Shown here: positions 25,262 through 34,422 of the stretch, one piece after another
How the letters are laid out: the number at the start of each line of letters is the position of its first letter
Numbering within the stretch: position 1 is the first letter of the stretch
Notes under the pieces: generated by a model
Databases searched by the model: none
What the model was told of the DNA's origin: nothing
What the model saw: only the letters and a program-made list of their open reading frames with translations
Program-made: the position numbers and the translations under genes
From: Pseudoalteromonas citrea
GTDB taxonomy: Bacteria > Pseudomonadota > Gammaproteobacteria > Enterobacterales > Alteromonadaceae
Direction of reading: 5' to 3'
DNA length: 64,000 nt
NCBI RefSeq assembly: GCF_000238375.3
Contig: NZ_AHBZ03000014.1
Location: forward strand, 744,001 to 808,000

Positions 25262-27259
25262 TTATTTACAGACACCCAAGTCAGTCCAAACCTTCCAGTT
25301 GTTACCAACATTTGAGTTCTGTTCTGGGTTTTTGTTACTGTGCCACCAGTTATTACTATACTTTTTGCCATTGTATGACACTAACGTACCCGTTTTGCTG
25401 TACGTTTTACTCGCTGACCATGCTTCAATCCCATCACAACCTGCCACTACACCACCATCAGCAACCGTGATTGATTTATTAAAGCTTGCTACAGCCCCTT
25501 CATTATCAGTAACCGTTAGTTCAATCGCATAAGTACCAGCTTGGGCAAATGTGTATGATGTTGTCGAACCAGTCGCAACTTGACCTGCAATATTCCAGTC
25601 AAACTGTGTGATTTGACCATCAGTATCACGGCTGCTACTAGCATCGAATGAACAGCTCAGTGCTGTACATTGCGTATCAAATTGCGCAATGGGCGCTTGA
25701 TTTTGTGCAGATCCAGCACAACCATTTTGCGTTAAATAATCTGTCGCTGCTTTCGCTTGCACTAAGCCATAACCAAACTGATGGTTGCGCCCTGCAGTGC
25801 CTAAATCAACCGCTGTTGCATTTAAAGCGTTACGAATTTCTACGTTAGTACATTGTGTATGATTACTCCAAACCAATGCAGCAACACCTGCAACGTGCGG
25901 ACTTGCCATAGATGTACCCGACTTAACGTCGTAATCTGAAATGCTTTCAAGTTGCGCAGTTACCTGCTGTGATAAATATGGCTTCAAGCTGTTACCCGTA
26001 GCTTGAGTTAAAGCCAGAACAGGAATGGTTACTCCATGGTTCGCATTATCACCCAAAGTACCACCAAAAGAACCCGCAGCGTTGTTATATACTAATGCAG
26101 CAATACCGCCACCAGCTTGACAATTCAACGCTTTACTTGCGAAAGTCGCACCACCACGTTCAATTAAACAAATTTTTGCAGGGGCTGTACACGTTGTAAG
26201 TGCTTGACCACAATCCGCAAGTTCAGCGGTTAATTTGCCTTCTACTGAGTGTGTCATACCACTGGCACTAAATGCTGAACCACCGGATACCGTCACACCT
26301 GCAACAACACCCGTTCCTCTTGGTACTGTTGACAATACATCAGTACCTGGGCCTGATATTTCAACTTGTGCATTGTATTGAGATGAAACATTTTTATTGC
26401 GGTCTTTATCAATATTTGCGACTGATACAACGCTGTCATAACTTGCCGGATAGCTAAGCGTTGCGTCACCGCCATTACCAGCAGCTGCTATGATCAAAAC
26501 ACCTTTATCGTAAGCTGCATTTAAACGGCCTTCTAAATATTGGCTTTTTGACGCTCCACCTAAACTCATATTGATAACTTTTGCGCCATTTTCAACACAG
26601 TTGTCTACTGCACGACCAATACGAGAATTTAGACCTTGCTTGCCTTCATCATCAAATACACGAACAGAGTGAATGCCTACTTTATCACTTGGTAATACAC
26701 CGACAACACCCACGCTATTGTTAATTGCAGCAATTGAACCTGCAACGTGAGTACCGTGCCCTGAGCCATCCTTGTACCATAAGCCAACAGCCGCATCAGC
26801 AAAACCGGTAGCATTTTGAGGTAAATCTGGGTGGCCTAAGTCATAGCCAGAATCAATAATACATACTTTAATTTGATCAACATTTGTATCTGAGACCAAG
26901 TTAGCTTGTACCTGAGCGATACCATACGGGCTAGTTTGTGATGTTGAAAATGGCGTGTATTCAAAATCTTCTTCAATGTAAGCAAACTGGCCAGATGCAT
27001 TCATTAAAGCAACTTGCTCTTTCGTTAATGTCATCGTAACGACTTGCTCAGCTACATTTGATACTAAGGTATCAACAATATTCTGGCTCATCACATCATT
27101 GATTGCATGCTGGGCTTGTGTATTAACTTGTTGAGTTTGAGCTTGAATACCATTGTTCATTTTAACAATGTATGTTTGCTCTGCGTGGGCGAGGCCTGAC
27201 ACACTGCTTGCTGCGATTAATGACAAAGCCAATGTGTTTAATTTAAATTTGTTGCTCAT
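25262..27259 (-). CDS. Secreted subtilisin-like S8 protease with PA, PKD and chitin-binding domains
   Basis: A 665-residue precursor from ATG 27259 (MSNKFKLNTLALSLIAASS), chosen because AAGGA lies 8 bases before it. A signal peptide ends near AHA and an I9-type propeptide spans about 27-100. The catalytic triad is Asp136 (IIDSGYDLGH), His168 (GSGHGTHVAG) and Ser450 (GTSMASPHVAG). A protease-associated (PA) domain is inserted at about 327-432. A PKD domain (about 520-600) and a C-terminal CBM5/12-type module (YNGKKYSNNWWHSNKNPEQN) follow. It probably degrades extracellular protein bound to chitin or other particles, exported by the type II system. Convergent with the amidohydrolase gene. Confidence 0.95.
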   Translation of the reverse strand: MSNKFKLNTLALSLIAASSVSGLAHAEQTYIVKMNNGIQAQTQQVNTQAQHAINDVMSQNIVDTLVSNVAEQVVTMTLTKEQVALMNASGQFAYIEEDFEYTPFSTSQTSPYGIAQVQANLVSDTNVDQIKVCIIDSGYDLGHPDLPQNATGFADAAVGLWYKDGSGHGTHVAGSIAAINNSVGVVGVLPSDKVGIHSVRVFDDEGKQGLNSRIGRAVDNCVENGAKVINMSLGGASKSQYLEGRLNAAYDKGVLIIAAAGNGGDATLSYPASYDSVVSVANIDKDRNKNVSSQYNAQVEISGPGTDVLSTVPRGTGVVAGVTVSGGSAFSASGMTHSVEGKLTAELADCGQALTTCTAPAKICLIERGGATFASKALNCQAGGGIAALVYNNAAGSFGGTLGDNANHGVTIPVLALTQATGNSLKPYLSQQVTAQLESISDYDVKSGTSMASPHVAGVAALVWSNHTQCTNVEIRNALNATAVDLGTAGRNHQFGYGLVQAKAATDYLTQNGCAGSAQNQAPIAQFDTQCTALSCSFDASSSRDTDGQITQFDWNIAGQVATGSTTSYTFAQAGTYAIELTVTDNEGAVASFNKSITVADGGVVAGCDGIEAWSASKTYSKTGTLVSYNGKKYSNNWWHSNKNPEQNSNVGNNWKVWTDLGVCK

Positions 27260-27736
27260 TTTGAACATCCTTCGTGCGAATTATTATTGTTATGGCGCGT
27301 CCGCTGTGCAGGAGGTGGTCCTTTTATTCTTATTCTACAACTCTTCTTTTGTCCCCAAATATGAGCTGTCGATTTCGGTACAAGCTACCGCATTAAAATC
27401 ACACATGCAATAAATATTTAACCTTGATGACTAATTATTTAAACATTACTATAAAATTTTGCATAAAAATGCTTATGAATAGCCCCGCTCTGCCTACGAC
27501 TTTTCCAATAACTTCAAGACTGATAAATAATTAATTTAACTATGAAACTTTATTTTTATCAGGAAGCTGTTTGGCGGCAAATATATAATGTTACAGTAAA
27601 CACAAACGGGTCGCCTTGGCAGCAATATAAAACAGGCTTAAAACAACGTAGGCTATCTAGGAATATGTTCCATATTCACCAAGTTTAACCCTAATCTCGG
27701 TTATCAGATCCCCCTTACAACATTTGGGAAATTAAC
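27260..27736. other. Long divergent intergenic region, no gene seen
   Basis: 477 AT-rich bases between the subtilase and ABC exporter genes, presumably holding two promoters and a long leader for the protease message. I found no conserved motif, hairpin or coding frame of interest. Confidence 0.5.
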
Positions 27737-29521
27737 GTGCATACTGACAAAAGCAAAACAACAGATACCAACCAAAGCCGTAAAAAGCTGTCAATCTTAC
27801 TTGAATTGACACACTTCGTGCGTCCATATTTAGGTCGAGCAATTATGGCTGCCGCCGCACTCATAATCACCGCGGGGTTAACCCTTTCAATTGGTCAAGG
27901 TGTCAGGTTATTAATAGACCAAGGCTTTGCCCAACAATCAATAGAGCAGCTAAAGCATGCCGTCCAATTCATATTACTCATTACGGTGCTGATCTCTATC
28001 GGCACTTATGCACGATTCTATTTAGTATCTTGGATAGGTGAGCGGGTTAGCGCTGATATTCGATTAGCCGTGTTTAACCATGTTATTTCGCTCCACCCAA
28101 GCTTTTTTGAAACCACAAAAAGTGGCGATATTATGTCGCGACTCACCACTGATACCACGCTATTACAAAGTATTATTGGCTCTTCATTATCGATGGCGAT
28201 CCGCAGTGCCTTGATGCTGATTGGTGCACTCTTTATGCTCTTTGCAACCAATATAAAGCTTACCCTTATCGTACTATGTGCCGTGCCATTTATATTAATT
28301 CCAATTTTAGTCTATGGCAGAAAAGTACGCGCACTGTCGCGAAAAAGCCAAGACTCCATGTCTGATGTAGGTAGTTATGCAGGTGAGGCGATTGAGCACA
28401 TAAAAACAGTACAAAGCTACACACAAGAAGCCCAAGAGATGCAATCGTTTCAAGCTGAGGTAGAACAAGCCTTTACAATCGGTCGTCGTCGGATACAACA
28501 ACGAGCCACATTGATTGCGGGTGTAATCATTATCGTATTTGGTGCCATTACCGGTATGCTTTGGGTTGGCGGTAGCGACGTCATCTCTGGACATATGAGC
28601 GGGGGAGATTTGGGCGCGTTCGTTTTCTATGCCATTTTGGTCGCGTCATCATTGGCCACAATTTCCGAGGTAATTGGTGAATTACAACGCGCAGCTGGCG
28701 CGACCGAACGTTTAATCGAAATATTGCAAGCGAGTAGCCTAATACAATCCCCCAATGCGACACCCGTGAAGGCAGGAACACTTGCAGCCCAAATAATGAT
28801 GAAAAATGTAAACTTTCATTATCCATCAAGACCAAACCAAGCCGCAGCGGACTCATTAAGCCTAACCATAGAACAAGGAAAAGTCTTAGCCCTTGTCGGG
28901 CCTTCAGGTGCGGGAAAAAGTACCCTTTTTGAACTATTACAACGTTTTTATGACCCTCAGTCAGGTCAAATTCTCTTAGACAACGTCGATATTCGAGATC
29001 TCTGCGTACAAGATTTACGCCAGCAGATGGCCATCGTGCCACAACAACCAACACTATTTAGCAGCAACGTAATGCACAATATTCGCTACGGTAACGAACA
29101 AGCAAGTGATGAGCAAGTTATTGAAGCTGCCAAAAAAGCCCATGCTCATGAATTCATCATGGCATTACCTGATGGCTATAACAGCTTTTTAGGTGAGCGT
29201 GGTGTGAGGCTCTCTGGTGGTCAAAAGCAACGTATCGCAATTGCCCGCGCAATCTTAAAAGACCCCCATATTTTATTACTCGATGAAGCAACCAGCGCCT
29301 TAGATAGCGAAAGTGAATATCATGTACAACAAGCACTTGAAACACTGATGCATAATCGTACGACCATTATTATCGCCCACCGCTTATCGACTATCCAACA
29401 CGCAGACAGAATTGCTGTACTCGATTCAGGACAACTCATTGAAATAGGAAGCCATGATCATTTAATGCAAAGCTGTGAACTATATCAACGCTTAGTTAAG
29501 CTTCAGTTTAACCCTGCTTAG
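27737..29521 (+). CDS. MsbA-like ABC exporter (fused permease and ATPase half-transporter)
   Basis: A 594-residue half-transporter that would dimerise in the inner membrane. Residues 1-320 form a six-helix exporter domain with the coupling-helix sequences GDIMSRLTTDTTLLQ and SYAGEAIEHIKTVQSYTQE. Residues 350-590 are the ATPase: Walker A LVGPSGAGKST, Q-loop VPQQPTLF, signature LSGGQKQRIAIARAI, Walker B ILLLDEATSALDSES and switch His in AHRLSTI. The start is GTG 27737. The substrate (drug, lipid or other) is not deducible. It stands alone, followed by a strong hairpin. Confidence 0.92.
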   Translation: MHTDKSKTTDTNQSRKKLSILLELTHFVRPYLGRAIMAAAALIITAGLTLSIGQGVRLLIDQGFAQQSIEQLKHAVQFILLITVLISIGTYARFYLVSWIGERVSADIRLAVFNHVISLHPSFFETTKSGDIMSRLTTDTTLLQSIIGSSLSMAIRSALMLIGALFMLFATNIKLTLIVLCAVPFILIPILVYGRKVRALSRKSQDSMSDVGSYAGEAIEHIKTVQSYTQEAQEMQSFQAEVEQAFTIGRRRIQQRATLIAGVIIIVFGAITGMLWVGGSDVISGHMSGGDLGAFVFYAILVASSLATISEVIGELQRAAGATERLIEILQASSLIQSPNATPVKAGTLAAQIMMKNVNFHYPSRPNQAAADSLSLTIEQGKVLALVGPSGAGKSTLFELLQRFYDPQSGQILLDNVDIRDLCVQDLRQQMAIVPQQPTLFSSNVMHNIRYGNEQASDEQVIEAAKKAHAHEFIMALPDGYNSFLGERGVRLSGGQKQRIAIARAILKDPHILLLDEATSALDSESEYHVQQALETLMHNRTTIIIAHRLSTIQHADRIAVLDSGQLIEIGSHDHLMQSCELYQRLVKLQFNPA

Positions 29522-29532
29522 TGAGCCTCTCT

Positions 29533-29570
29533 GAGTTAACGACTGCTTATATCAAGCAGTCGTTACTCCA
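29533..29570 (+). terminator. Hairpin after the ABC exporter gene
   Basis: TAACGACTGCTT (29537-29548) pairs with AAGCAGTCGTTA (29554-29565) around ATATC and can be extended over a one-base bulge. It lacks a T-run, so termination efficiency is uncertain. Confidence 0.6.
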
Positions 29571-29675
29571 CACATCCACCAACCCCATTTTAAACTAAAA
29601 ACGCAAAATTAAACATTATTGCAACATAAAGTATTTATTCTAAGCTTAATTAATCATCAAATTAAAGGAAGAATA

Positions 29676-30644
29676 ATGAAAAGAGCATGCCTTTTTACTG
29701 CACTAATTTTTAGCACAATGTCAGTTAATGCGTTACCTAAGTGCCCACAGCCTGAAATTATGGAACAACCGATTGCGCCACCTAGCTTTGAACGAGCCCC
29801 TTATAAAAATACACTCAACCGCTTTATTACCTGGTTGCCTAATTATCATATGATCCACGATGAAATCGCGCCTGCGGGCCAACCATTTACAGCCACAGCC
29901 AAGTTTGATTATGGCAGTCTTGCACATAAAGATTTGGAGTTTGAAGCCGTCAATTTTTACTTACGTGGTGAGCACGATTTAAACTGGCAATTCATAACAC
30001 AAGCGCTAACAAATAGTGATGGTAAGGCCAGTGTGTCGCTTCCTCCTCTTACAGCTGGCCAATATCAACTATACGCAGCAGTGCCTGCCGACGGGTCGGG
30101 CACAAAAGGGTTTATCACTGTCATTGACCCCAACACTCCAGCCGTATTATTTGATATTGATGGTACGCTCACAGAATCTGACGCTGAGCAAATTGGCGAT
30201 TATACGGGTATTAAACGCGCAGAACCAAAAGAAGCCGCATACACGTTAGTACGTCGCTATCTCGATTTAGGCTATCAACCTGTTTACCTAACAGCTCGCG
30301 TATACTGGTACGCTAAAGGCACCAGAAGTTGGCTGTCTTGGATGAGTTTACCTCAAGGGTATTTACGTACATCACTGAGCAACGAAACCAGTTTATTTCG
30401 CACGGCCGAATATAAAACAGCACAAATCAATCAACTTAAAGCAAAAGGACTCAATATTGTCAGAGCCTATGGCAATGCGAAAACCGATGCACAGGCCTTT
30501 ATAAACGCAGGATTAACCCCCTCAGATAGCTTTACAATTGGCGAGAATGCGGGTCACTTTGGTACCACAGCCATTCACGGTAATAGCTATCGAGCGCATA
30601 TCACCGAACAAGTCGATAACTTTCAACCTGCACAATGTGAATAG
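29676..30644 (+). CDS. Secreted LNS2/lipin-like HAD phosphatase candidate
   Basis: About 322 residues from ATG 29676 (AAAGGAAG upstream), with signal peptide MKRACLFTALIFSTMSVNA. Residues 25-150 look like a beta-sandwich. From about 155 comes a HAD domain of the LNS2 type: FDIDGTLTESD (nucleophile D160, general acid D162), PVYLTARVYW (motif II Thr) and the lysine-rich stretch TAEYKTAQINQLKAKG, with TIGENAGHFGTTAI at the end. In lipins this domain dephosphorylates phosphatidate. A related lipid or phosphate ester in the periplasm is the natural guess, and it is inference. Motif III/IV residues are not all obvious. The gene stands alone. Confidence 0.72.
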   Translation: MKRACLFTALIFSTMSVNALPKCPQPEIMEQPIAPPSFERAPYKNTLNRFITWLPNYHMIHDEIAPAGQPFTATAKFDYGSLAHKDLEFEAVNFYLRGEHDLNWQFITQALTNSDGKASVSLPPLTAGQYQLYAAVPADGSGTKGFITVIDPNTPAVLFDIDGTLTESDAEQIGDYTGIKRAEPKEAAYTLVRRYLDLGYQPVYLTARVYWYAKGTRSWLSWMSLPQGYLRTSLSNETSLFRTAEYKTAQINQLKAKGLNIVRAYGNAKTDAQAFINAGLTPSDSFTIGENAGHFGTTAIHGNSYRAHITEQVDNFQPAQCE

Positions 30645-30941
30645 AAAATTCAGGAGAAAAGCCCAGCCCTAGACTTTTTATTCAAAAAACAAGGGTTACA
30701 AATAATTAACATTTATGCTGACCATAAATTTGCGAAATGCAGCATTTTCTCTAGTTTGCATTAGGTTTATAGGCAGTTAAAGCTACGTGTATTAAAAATG
30801 AAACCATTTTGTTACTTGAGCGTCATGTTCAACATCAACAATACGGTATCACTTTAAACCTTTCTAATGTCGTACCTAGCGAGTTAGAAAACGTAGCGAA
30901 GGTTTGCAGTTAATTTGCTACAACAGATACGGAGTATCATT
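30645..30941. other. Region upstream of the PHA cluster
   Basis: 297 bases. The promoter of phaB must lie here, but no clear -35/-10 pair stands out. The frame 30782-30913 is open for 43 codons, ends at TAA and has plausible codon use, but no ATG or GTG start; TTG is the only possible start. It may be a decayed gene end or chance. Confidence 0.35.
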
Positions 30942-31691
30942 ATGGAAAACCAACAAACAGCGATTGTCACAGGTGCTTTCGGAGGGATTGGCACGGCCAT
31001 CGCTAAACAGTTAGCTAATGCTAATTACTTTATCATTGCCGTTGCAAGCGAACGCCGCACACAAGCTGATTATGATGCTTGGTTAAATCAAACTCAGATC
31101 AACCCTAATCAGGTTAAACCTCTTTTTTTAGATGTGACCAATGTACAAGACTGTGAAGCACAACTCACTGAAACAATTGTTGAGCACGGTCGAATCGATG
31201 TACTGGTTAATAACGCAGGGATCACCCGCGATACCTCCTTTAAAAAGATGTCATCCACACAATGGAATGAAGTAATAAATACTAATCTCAATTCATTGTT
31301 TAATATGACACAACCACTTTTTGCACATATGTGTAACAACAAATATGGTCGGATCATTAATATCTCTAGCGTCAATGGTCAAAAGGGTCAATTCGGTCAA
31401 GCAAATTACGCTGCCGCAAAAGCGGGCATGGTCGGGTTTACTAAGTCATTAGCCTATGAAGGGGCAAGAGCAGGCGTAACTGTCAACGTCATTGCACCAG
31501 GTTATACCGAAACACCTATGGTTGCCGCTATGCGCCAAGATGTACTAGACAACATTAAAGCTCAAGTTCCAATGCAACGCCTAGCTTCACCCGATGAGGT
31601 TGCTCATGCTGTTGTATATTTGGCATCTGAGCAAGCAGCTTACATTACAGGTGAAACACTCGCACTTAACGGCGGTTTATACATGAACTAA
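30942..31691 (+). CDS. phaB: Acetoacetyl-CoA reductase PhaB
   Basis: About 249 residues from ATG 30942 with GGAG nearby; the open frame extends back to 30915. Short-chain dehydrogenase motifs: TGAFGGIGTAIA (NADP site), NNAGI, catalytic Ser in NISSVNGQ and Tyr-x-x-x-Lys in YAAAKAG. The insert KKMSSTQWNEVINTNLNSLFNMT and VNVIAPGYTETPMV resemble PhaB. It reduces acetoacetyl-CoA to (R)-3-hydroxybutyryl-CoA. FabG is the alternative, but the phasin and synthase that follow settle the role. Confidence 0.9.
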   Translation: MENQQTAIVTGAFGGIGTAIAKQLANANYFIIAVASERRTQADYDAWLNQTQINPNQVKPLFLDVTNVQDCEAQLTETIVEHGRIDVLVNNAGITRDTSFKKMSSTQWNEVINTNLNSLFNMTQPLFAHMCNNKYGRIINISSVNGQKGQFGQANYAAAKAGMVGFTKSLAYEGARAGVTVNVIAPGYTETPMVAAMRQDVLDNIKAQVPMQRLASPDEVAHAVVYLASEQAAYITGETLALNGGLYMN

Positions 31692-31771
31692 ATCTAAGTT
31701 GGGTCATGCAATGACTCATCACGGATAACACATGCAGTATCAATTAATAAACGTTAAAAGGACCAGCAATC

Positions 31772-32122
31772 ATGTACACAGATCTACTTAAAACATTTTC
31801 AGAACAAAACGAAAAGTTCCTATCGCCTGTACTAAAGTTCAACCAACTGGTTGCACAAAACATCGAGCAACTTGCTAGCATTCAAGTAAATGCAGTACAA
31901 AACTTTTCAAATACGTCAGTTGCACAAGTAAAAGCGGCAGCAGATGTAAAAGACGCTAAATCTTTGGTTGATTTTAATGCAAGTCAAGTAAATGTATTAA
32001 ACAACATCAGCCAACAAATGATTGAAGATGGCCAAAAGTTATCTCAGCTAGGTCAAGACTTCAAAGACAACCTTGAAGAGTTAACGAAAGAGAACCTTCA
32101 AGCGGCTCAAACACCAGCTTAA
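31772..32122 (+). CDS. phaP: Phasin family protein (PHA granule coat)
   Basis: A 116-residue, almost wholly helical protein of the phasin type: repeated amphipathic segments rich in Gln, Ala and Asn (LLKTFSEQNEKFLSPVLKFN, QNIEQLASIQVNAVQNFSN). It lies between phaB and phaC. Phasins coat polyhydroxyalkanoate granules and control their size and number. Ribosome site AAAGGA precedes ATG. Confidence 0.88.
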   Translation: MYTDLLKTFSEQNEKFLSPVLKFNQLVAQNIEQLASIQVNAVQNFSNTSVAQVKAAADVKDAKSLVDFNASQVNVLNNISQQMIEDGQKLSQLGQDFKDNLEELTKENLQAAQTPA

Positions 32123-32287
32123 TAGCCTGTCGAATCGTTACACCGAATAATTACATCATGTAATTATTCGACAACTTGAGGTGCGTTAAGGAAAACCTTG
32201 TGCTCAGGTGCTGTTAAACACCTCGCGCAAAAACGCACCTACTCCTCGTTGTTATTGAAATTAACCAATGCCATTAGGACGAACGTA

Positions 32288-34057
32288 ATGGATACTCAAG
32301 ATAAAGATCTAAACCAAACTCTGAATGCATGGTGGCAATACAACCAAGACATGTACACTGCATTCAATAATTCGTTATTTAACGATAACCCAGTGCAAAA
32401 AGCACTTTCTGAACAAAGTAACCGTGATTTTAGTGCGTGGCTCGATGCCATAATACAAAAACCAGAAGCAATGCAACAAAACCAACTAGATTGGTGGCAA
32501 AACCAACTACAAATTATTCAACAAACCTTCGCGCCAATTCAAGGGGAAGCGCCCACGGATACTGTCGCCGAAGAGCGTGGAGATCGCCGCTTCAAAGCCG
32601 ATGAGTGGCAAGAAAACCCGTGGTTTAATTATATAAAGCAAAGCTACTTACTATTTGGTCAGTCGCTCTTAAGCTCAATAAGAGAAACACCGGGGCTAGA
32701 TGACAAACTCAAAGAGCGCTTGGAGTTCTTTGCACGCCAAACCGTTAACTCTTTGTCACCTTCTAACTTCATTTCGACCAACCCAGAACTATTGAAGCTG
32801 ACGCTCGACTCTAATGGCCAAAACCTCGTTGATGGTTTTGAGCTCTTCAAAAAAGATTTAGAAAAAGGCGGCGACATGCTGAGGATCAGCATGACCGATG
32901 AAAATGCCTTTGAATTGGGCTCTGATCTAGCCACAACCCCTGGACGTGTGGTATTTCAAAACCATTTATTTGAGCTCATTCAATATAACGCCAGCAGTGA
33001 TGAGGTGTATCAAGCTCCTTTATTATTCGTTCCACCATTTGTAAATAAGTACTACATTCTGGACCTACAAAGCAGTAATTCGATGGTAAAATGGGCCGTT
33101 GACCAAGGCCACACCGTATTCATGATGTCATGGAAAAACCCAGATATCAGTATGAAAGATATTGGTTTTGAGGATTATGTCGTAGATGGGGTAATTGCCG
33201 CGGTTGATGCCATAGAAAAACACACCGGTGAGAGTGACATCAATGCAATTGGTTACTGTATTGGGGGGACACTGTTAGCAACAGCCATGGCTTATTTTGT
33301 TTCAAAGCGCATGAAACAACGGATCAAAAGTGCGACATTACTGACTACCCTGCTTGATTTTTCACAACCTGGCGAATTAGGCGTCTTTGTTAACGAGCCT
33401 ACCGTTAGCGCACTGGAGGCATATAACACGCAAAATGGCATTATGCACGGGCATATGCTCGGTACCTCATTTAGTATGCTGCGCGAAAACAGCCTGTATT
33501 GGAATTATTACGTTAATAATTATCTCAAAGGCAAAGCGCCAATGAGTATGGATCTATTGTATTGGAACAGCGACAGCACCAACTTAACAGCCAAAAGCCA
33601 CAACTTTATGCTTCGCGAGTTGTACTTAGAAAATAAGCTTATTTGTGAAAAACAGGTCAGTATTCGTGGTACTAAAATCGACTTAAGCAAAATTAAACAA
33701 CCCATTTATATGCTCTCCACAAGAGACGATCATATTGCGCTTTGGCAAGGCACATTTAAAGGCGCTCAGCAGACCAGTAAGAATGTCACTTTTGTATTAG
33801 GAGAGTCTGGTCATATCGCAGGCGTTATTAATCCACCAAAAGCCAATAAATATGGCTACTGGTTTGGCCCTGACGCAACAGGCGAACCCCAAGATTGGTT
33901 TGACAAAGCCAAGCACAGTAAAGGGTCTTGGTGGACACATTGGCAAAAATGGGTAACAAGCCACAATAATGAAAAAGTCCCTGCGCGGGCCACTCATACA
34001 GAAGATGCCCCCGGTATTTATGATGCCCCCGGTGAGTACGTCAAAGTAAAACTTTAG
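32288..34057 (+). CDS. phaC: Class I polyhydroxyalkanoate synthase PhaC
   Basis: About 589 residues from ATG 32288, preceded by AGGA; the frame continues back to 32198. Lipase-box-like GYCIGG holds the catalytic Cys324; with Asp480 (STRDDHIALW) and His509 (LGESGHIAG) the triad is complete, at nearly the positions known for Ralstonia PhaC (C319, D480, H508). The N-terminal region is typical of class I. The enzyme polymerises (R)-3-hydroxyacyl-CoA on the granule surface. It closes the phaB-phaP-phaC operon; phaA is not in the window. A terminator follows. Confidence 0.96.
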   Translation: MDTQDKDLNQTLNAWWQYNQDMYTAFNNSLFNDNPVQKALSEQSNRDFSAWLDAIIQKPEAMQQNQLDWWQNQLQIIQQTFAPIQGEAPTDTVAEERGDRRFKADEWQENPWFNYIKQSYLLFGQSLLSSIRETPGLDDKLKERLEFFARQTVNSLSPSNFISTNPELLKLTLDSNGQNLVDGFELFKKDLEKGGDMLRISMTDENAFELGSDLATTPGRVVFQNHLFELIQYNASSDEVYQAPLLFVPPFVNKYYILDLQSSNSMVKWAVDQGHTVFMMSWKNPDISMKDIGFEDYVVDGVIAAVDAIEKHTGESDINAIGYCIGGTLLATAMAYFVSKRMKQRIKSATLLTTLLDFSQPGELGVFVNEPTVSALEAYNTQNGIMHGHMLGTSFSMLRENSLYWNYYVNNYLKGKAPMSMDLLYWNSDSTNLTAKSHNFMLRELYLENKLICEKQVSIRGTKIDLSKIKQPIYMLSTRDDHIALWQGTFKGAQQTSKNVTFVLGESGHIAGVINPPKANKYGYWFGPDATGEPQDWFDKAKHSKGSWWTHWQKWVTSHNNEKVPARATHTEDAPGIYDAPGEYVKVKL

Positions 34058-34060
34058 CCC

Positions 34061-34103
34061 AAAAGGTGAGGTGCTACTTTTCGCGTAGTAGCTCACCTTT
34101 TTT
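34061..34103. terminator. Bidirectional terminator between phaC and azlD
   Basis: AAAAGGTGAG and CTCACCTTTT flank an inner CTAC/GTAG stem, with T-run on + and A-run on -. It lies between the convergent phaC and AzlD-like genes. Confidence 0.9.
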
Positions 34104-34119
34104 ATATTCTTAATATGAT

Positions 34120-34422
34120 TTATAACACAAAGAAAAATAGCCCCATACTTATCAGCACCGTAATTAAGGTATTACGAGTCACCACAATGAGCAAACATGC
34201 GGCCATTGCGCCAATAAAATAACGATTCTGCACTCCTAGATATAATTGCTCGCCATCAATAAATATTAAGGGCGCAACAATGGCACTTAATACCGCAGGC
34301 GCAGAGTATGTTAGCAACCGCTGTAACCTCGGACCCAGTACCACGGGGAGCCTAGGCTCTAAAAACACATAACGACTTATAAAAATAATCGCTGCCATAG
34401 CGAATAAAACAGCCCAGCTCAT
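34120..34422 (-). CDS. azlD: AzlD family branched-chain amino acid transport protein
   Basis: A 100-residue membrane protein with four helices (ISRYVFLEPRL, LLTYSAPAVLSAIVAPLIF and two more), matching AzlD. It is the small partner of AzlC in export of branched-chain amino acids or analogues. ATG overlaps the azlC stop by 4 bases (34419-34422), so translation is coupled. Confidence 0.88.
   Translation of the reverse strand: MSWAVLFAMAAIIFISRYVFLEPRLPVVLGPRLQRLLTYSAPAVLSAIVAPLIFIDGEQLYLGVQNRYFIGAMAACLLIVVTRNTLITVLISMGLFFFVL

Noticed and set aside
30915-30941. Longer N-terminal form of PhaB
   Set aside because: The 9-residue extension has no family counterpart, and GGAG sits just before ATG 30942.
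32198-32287. Longer PhaC form
   Set aside because: ATG 32288 has AGGA at the right distance, and PhaC homology and triad numbering fit that start.
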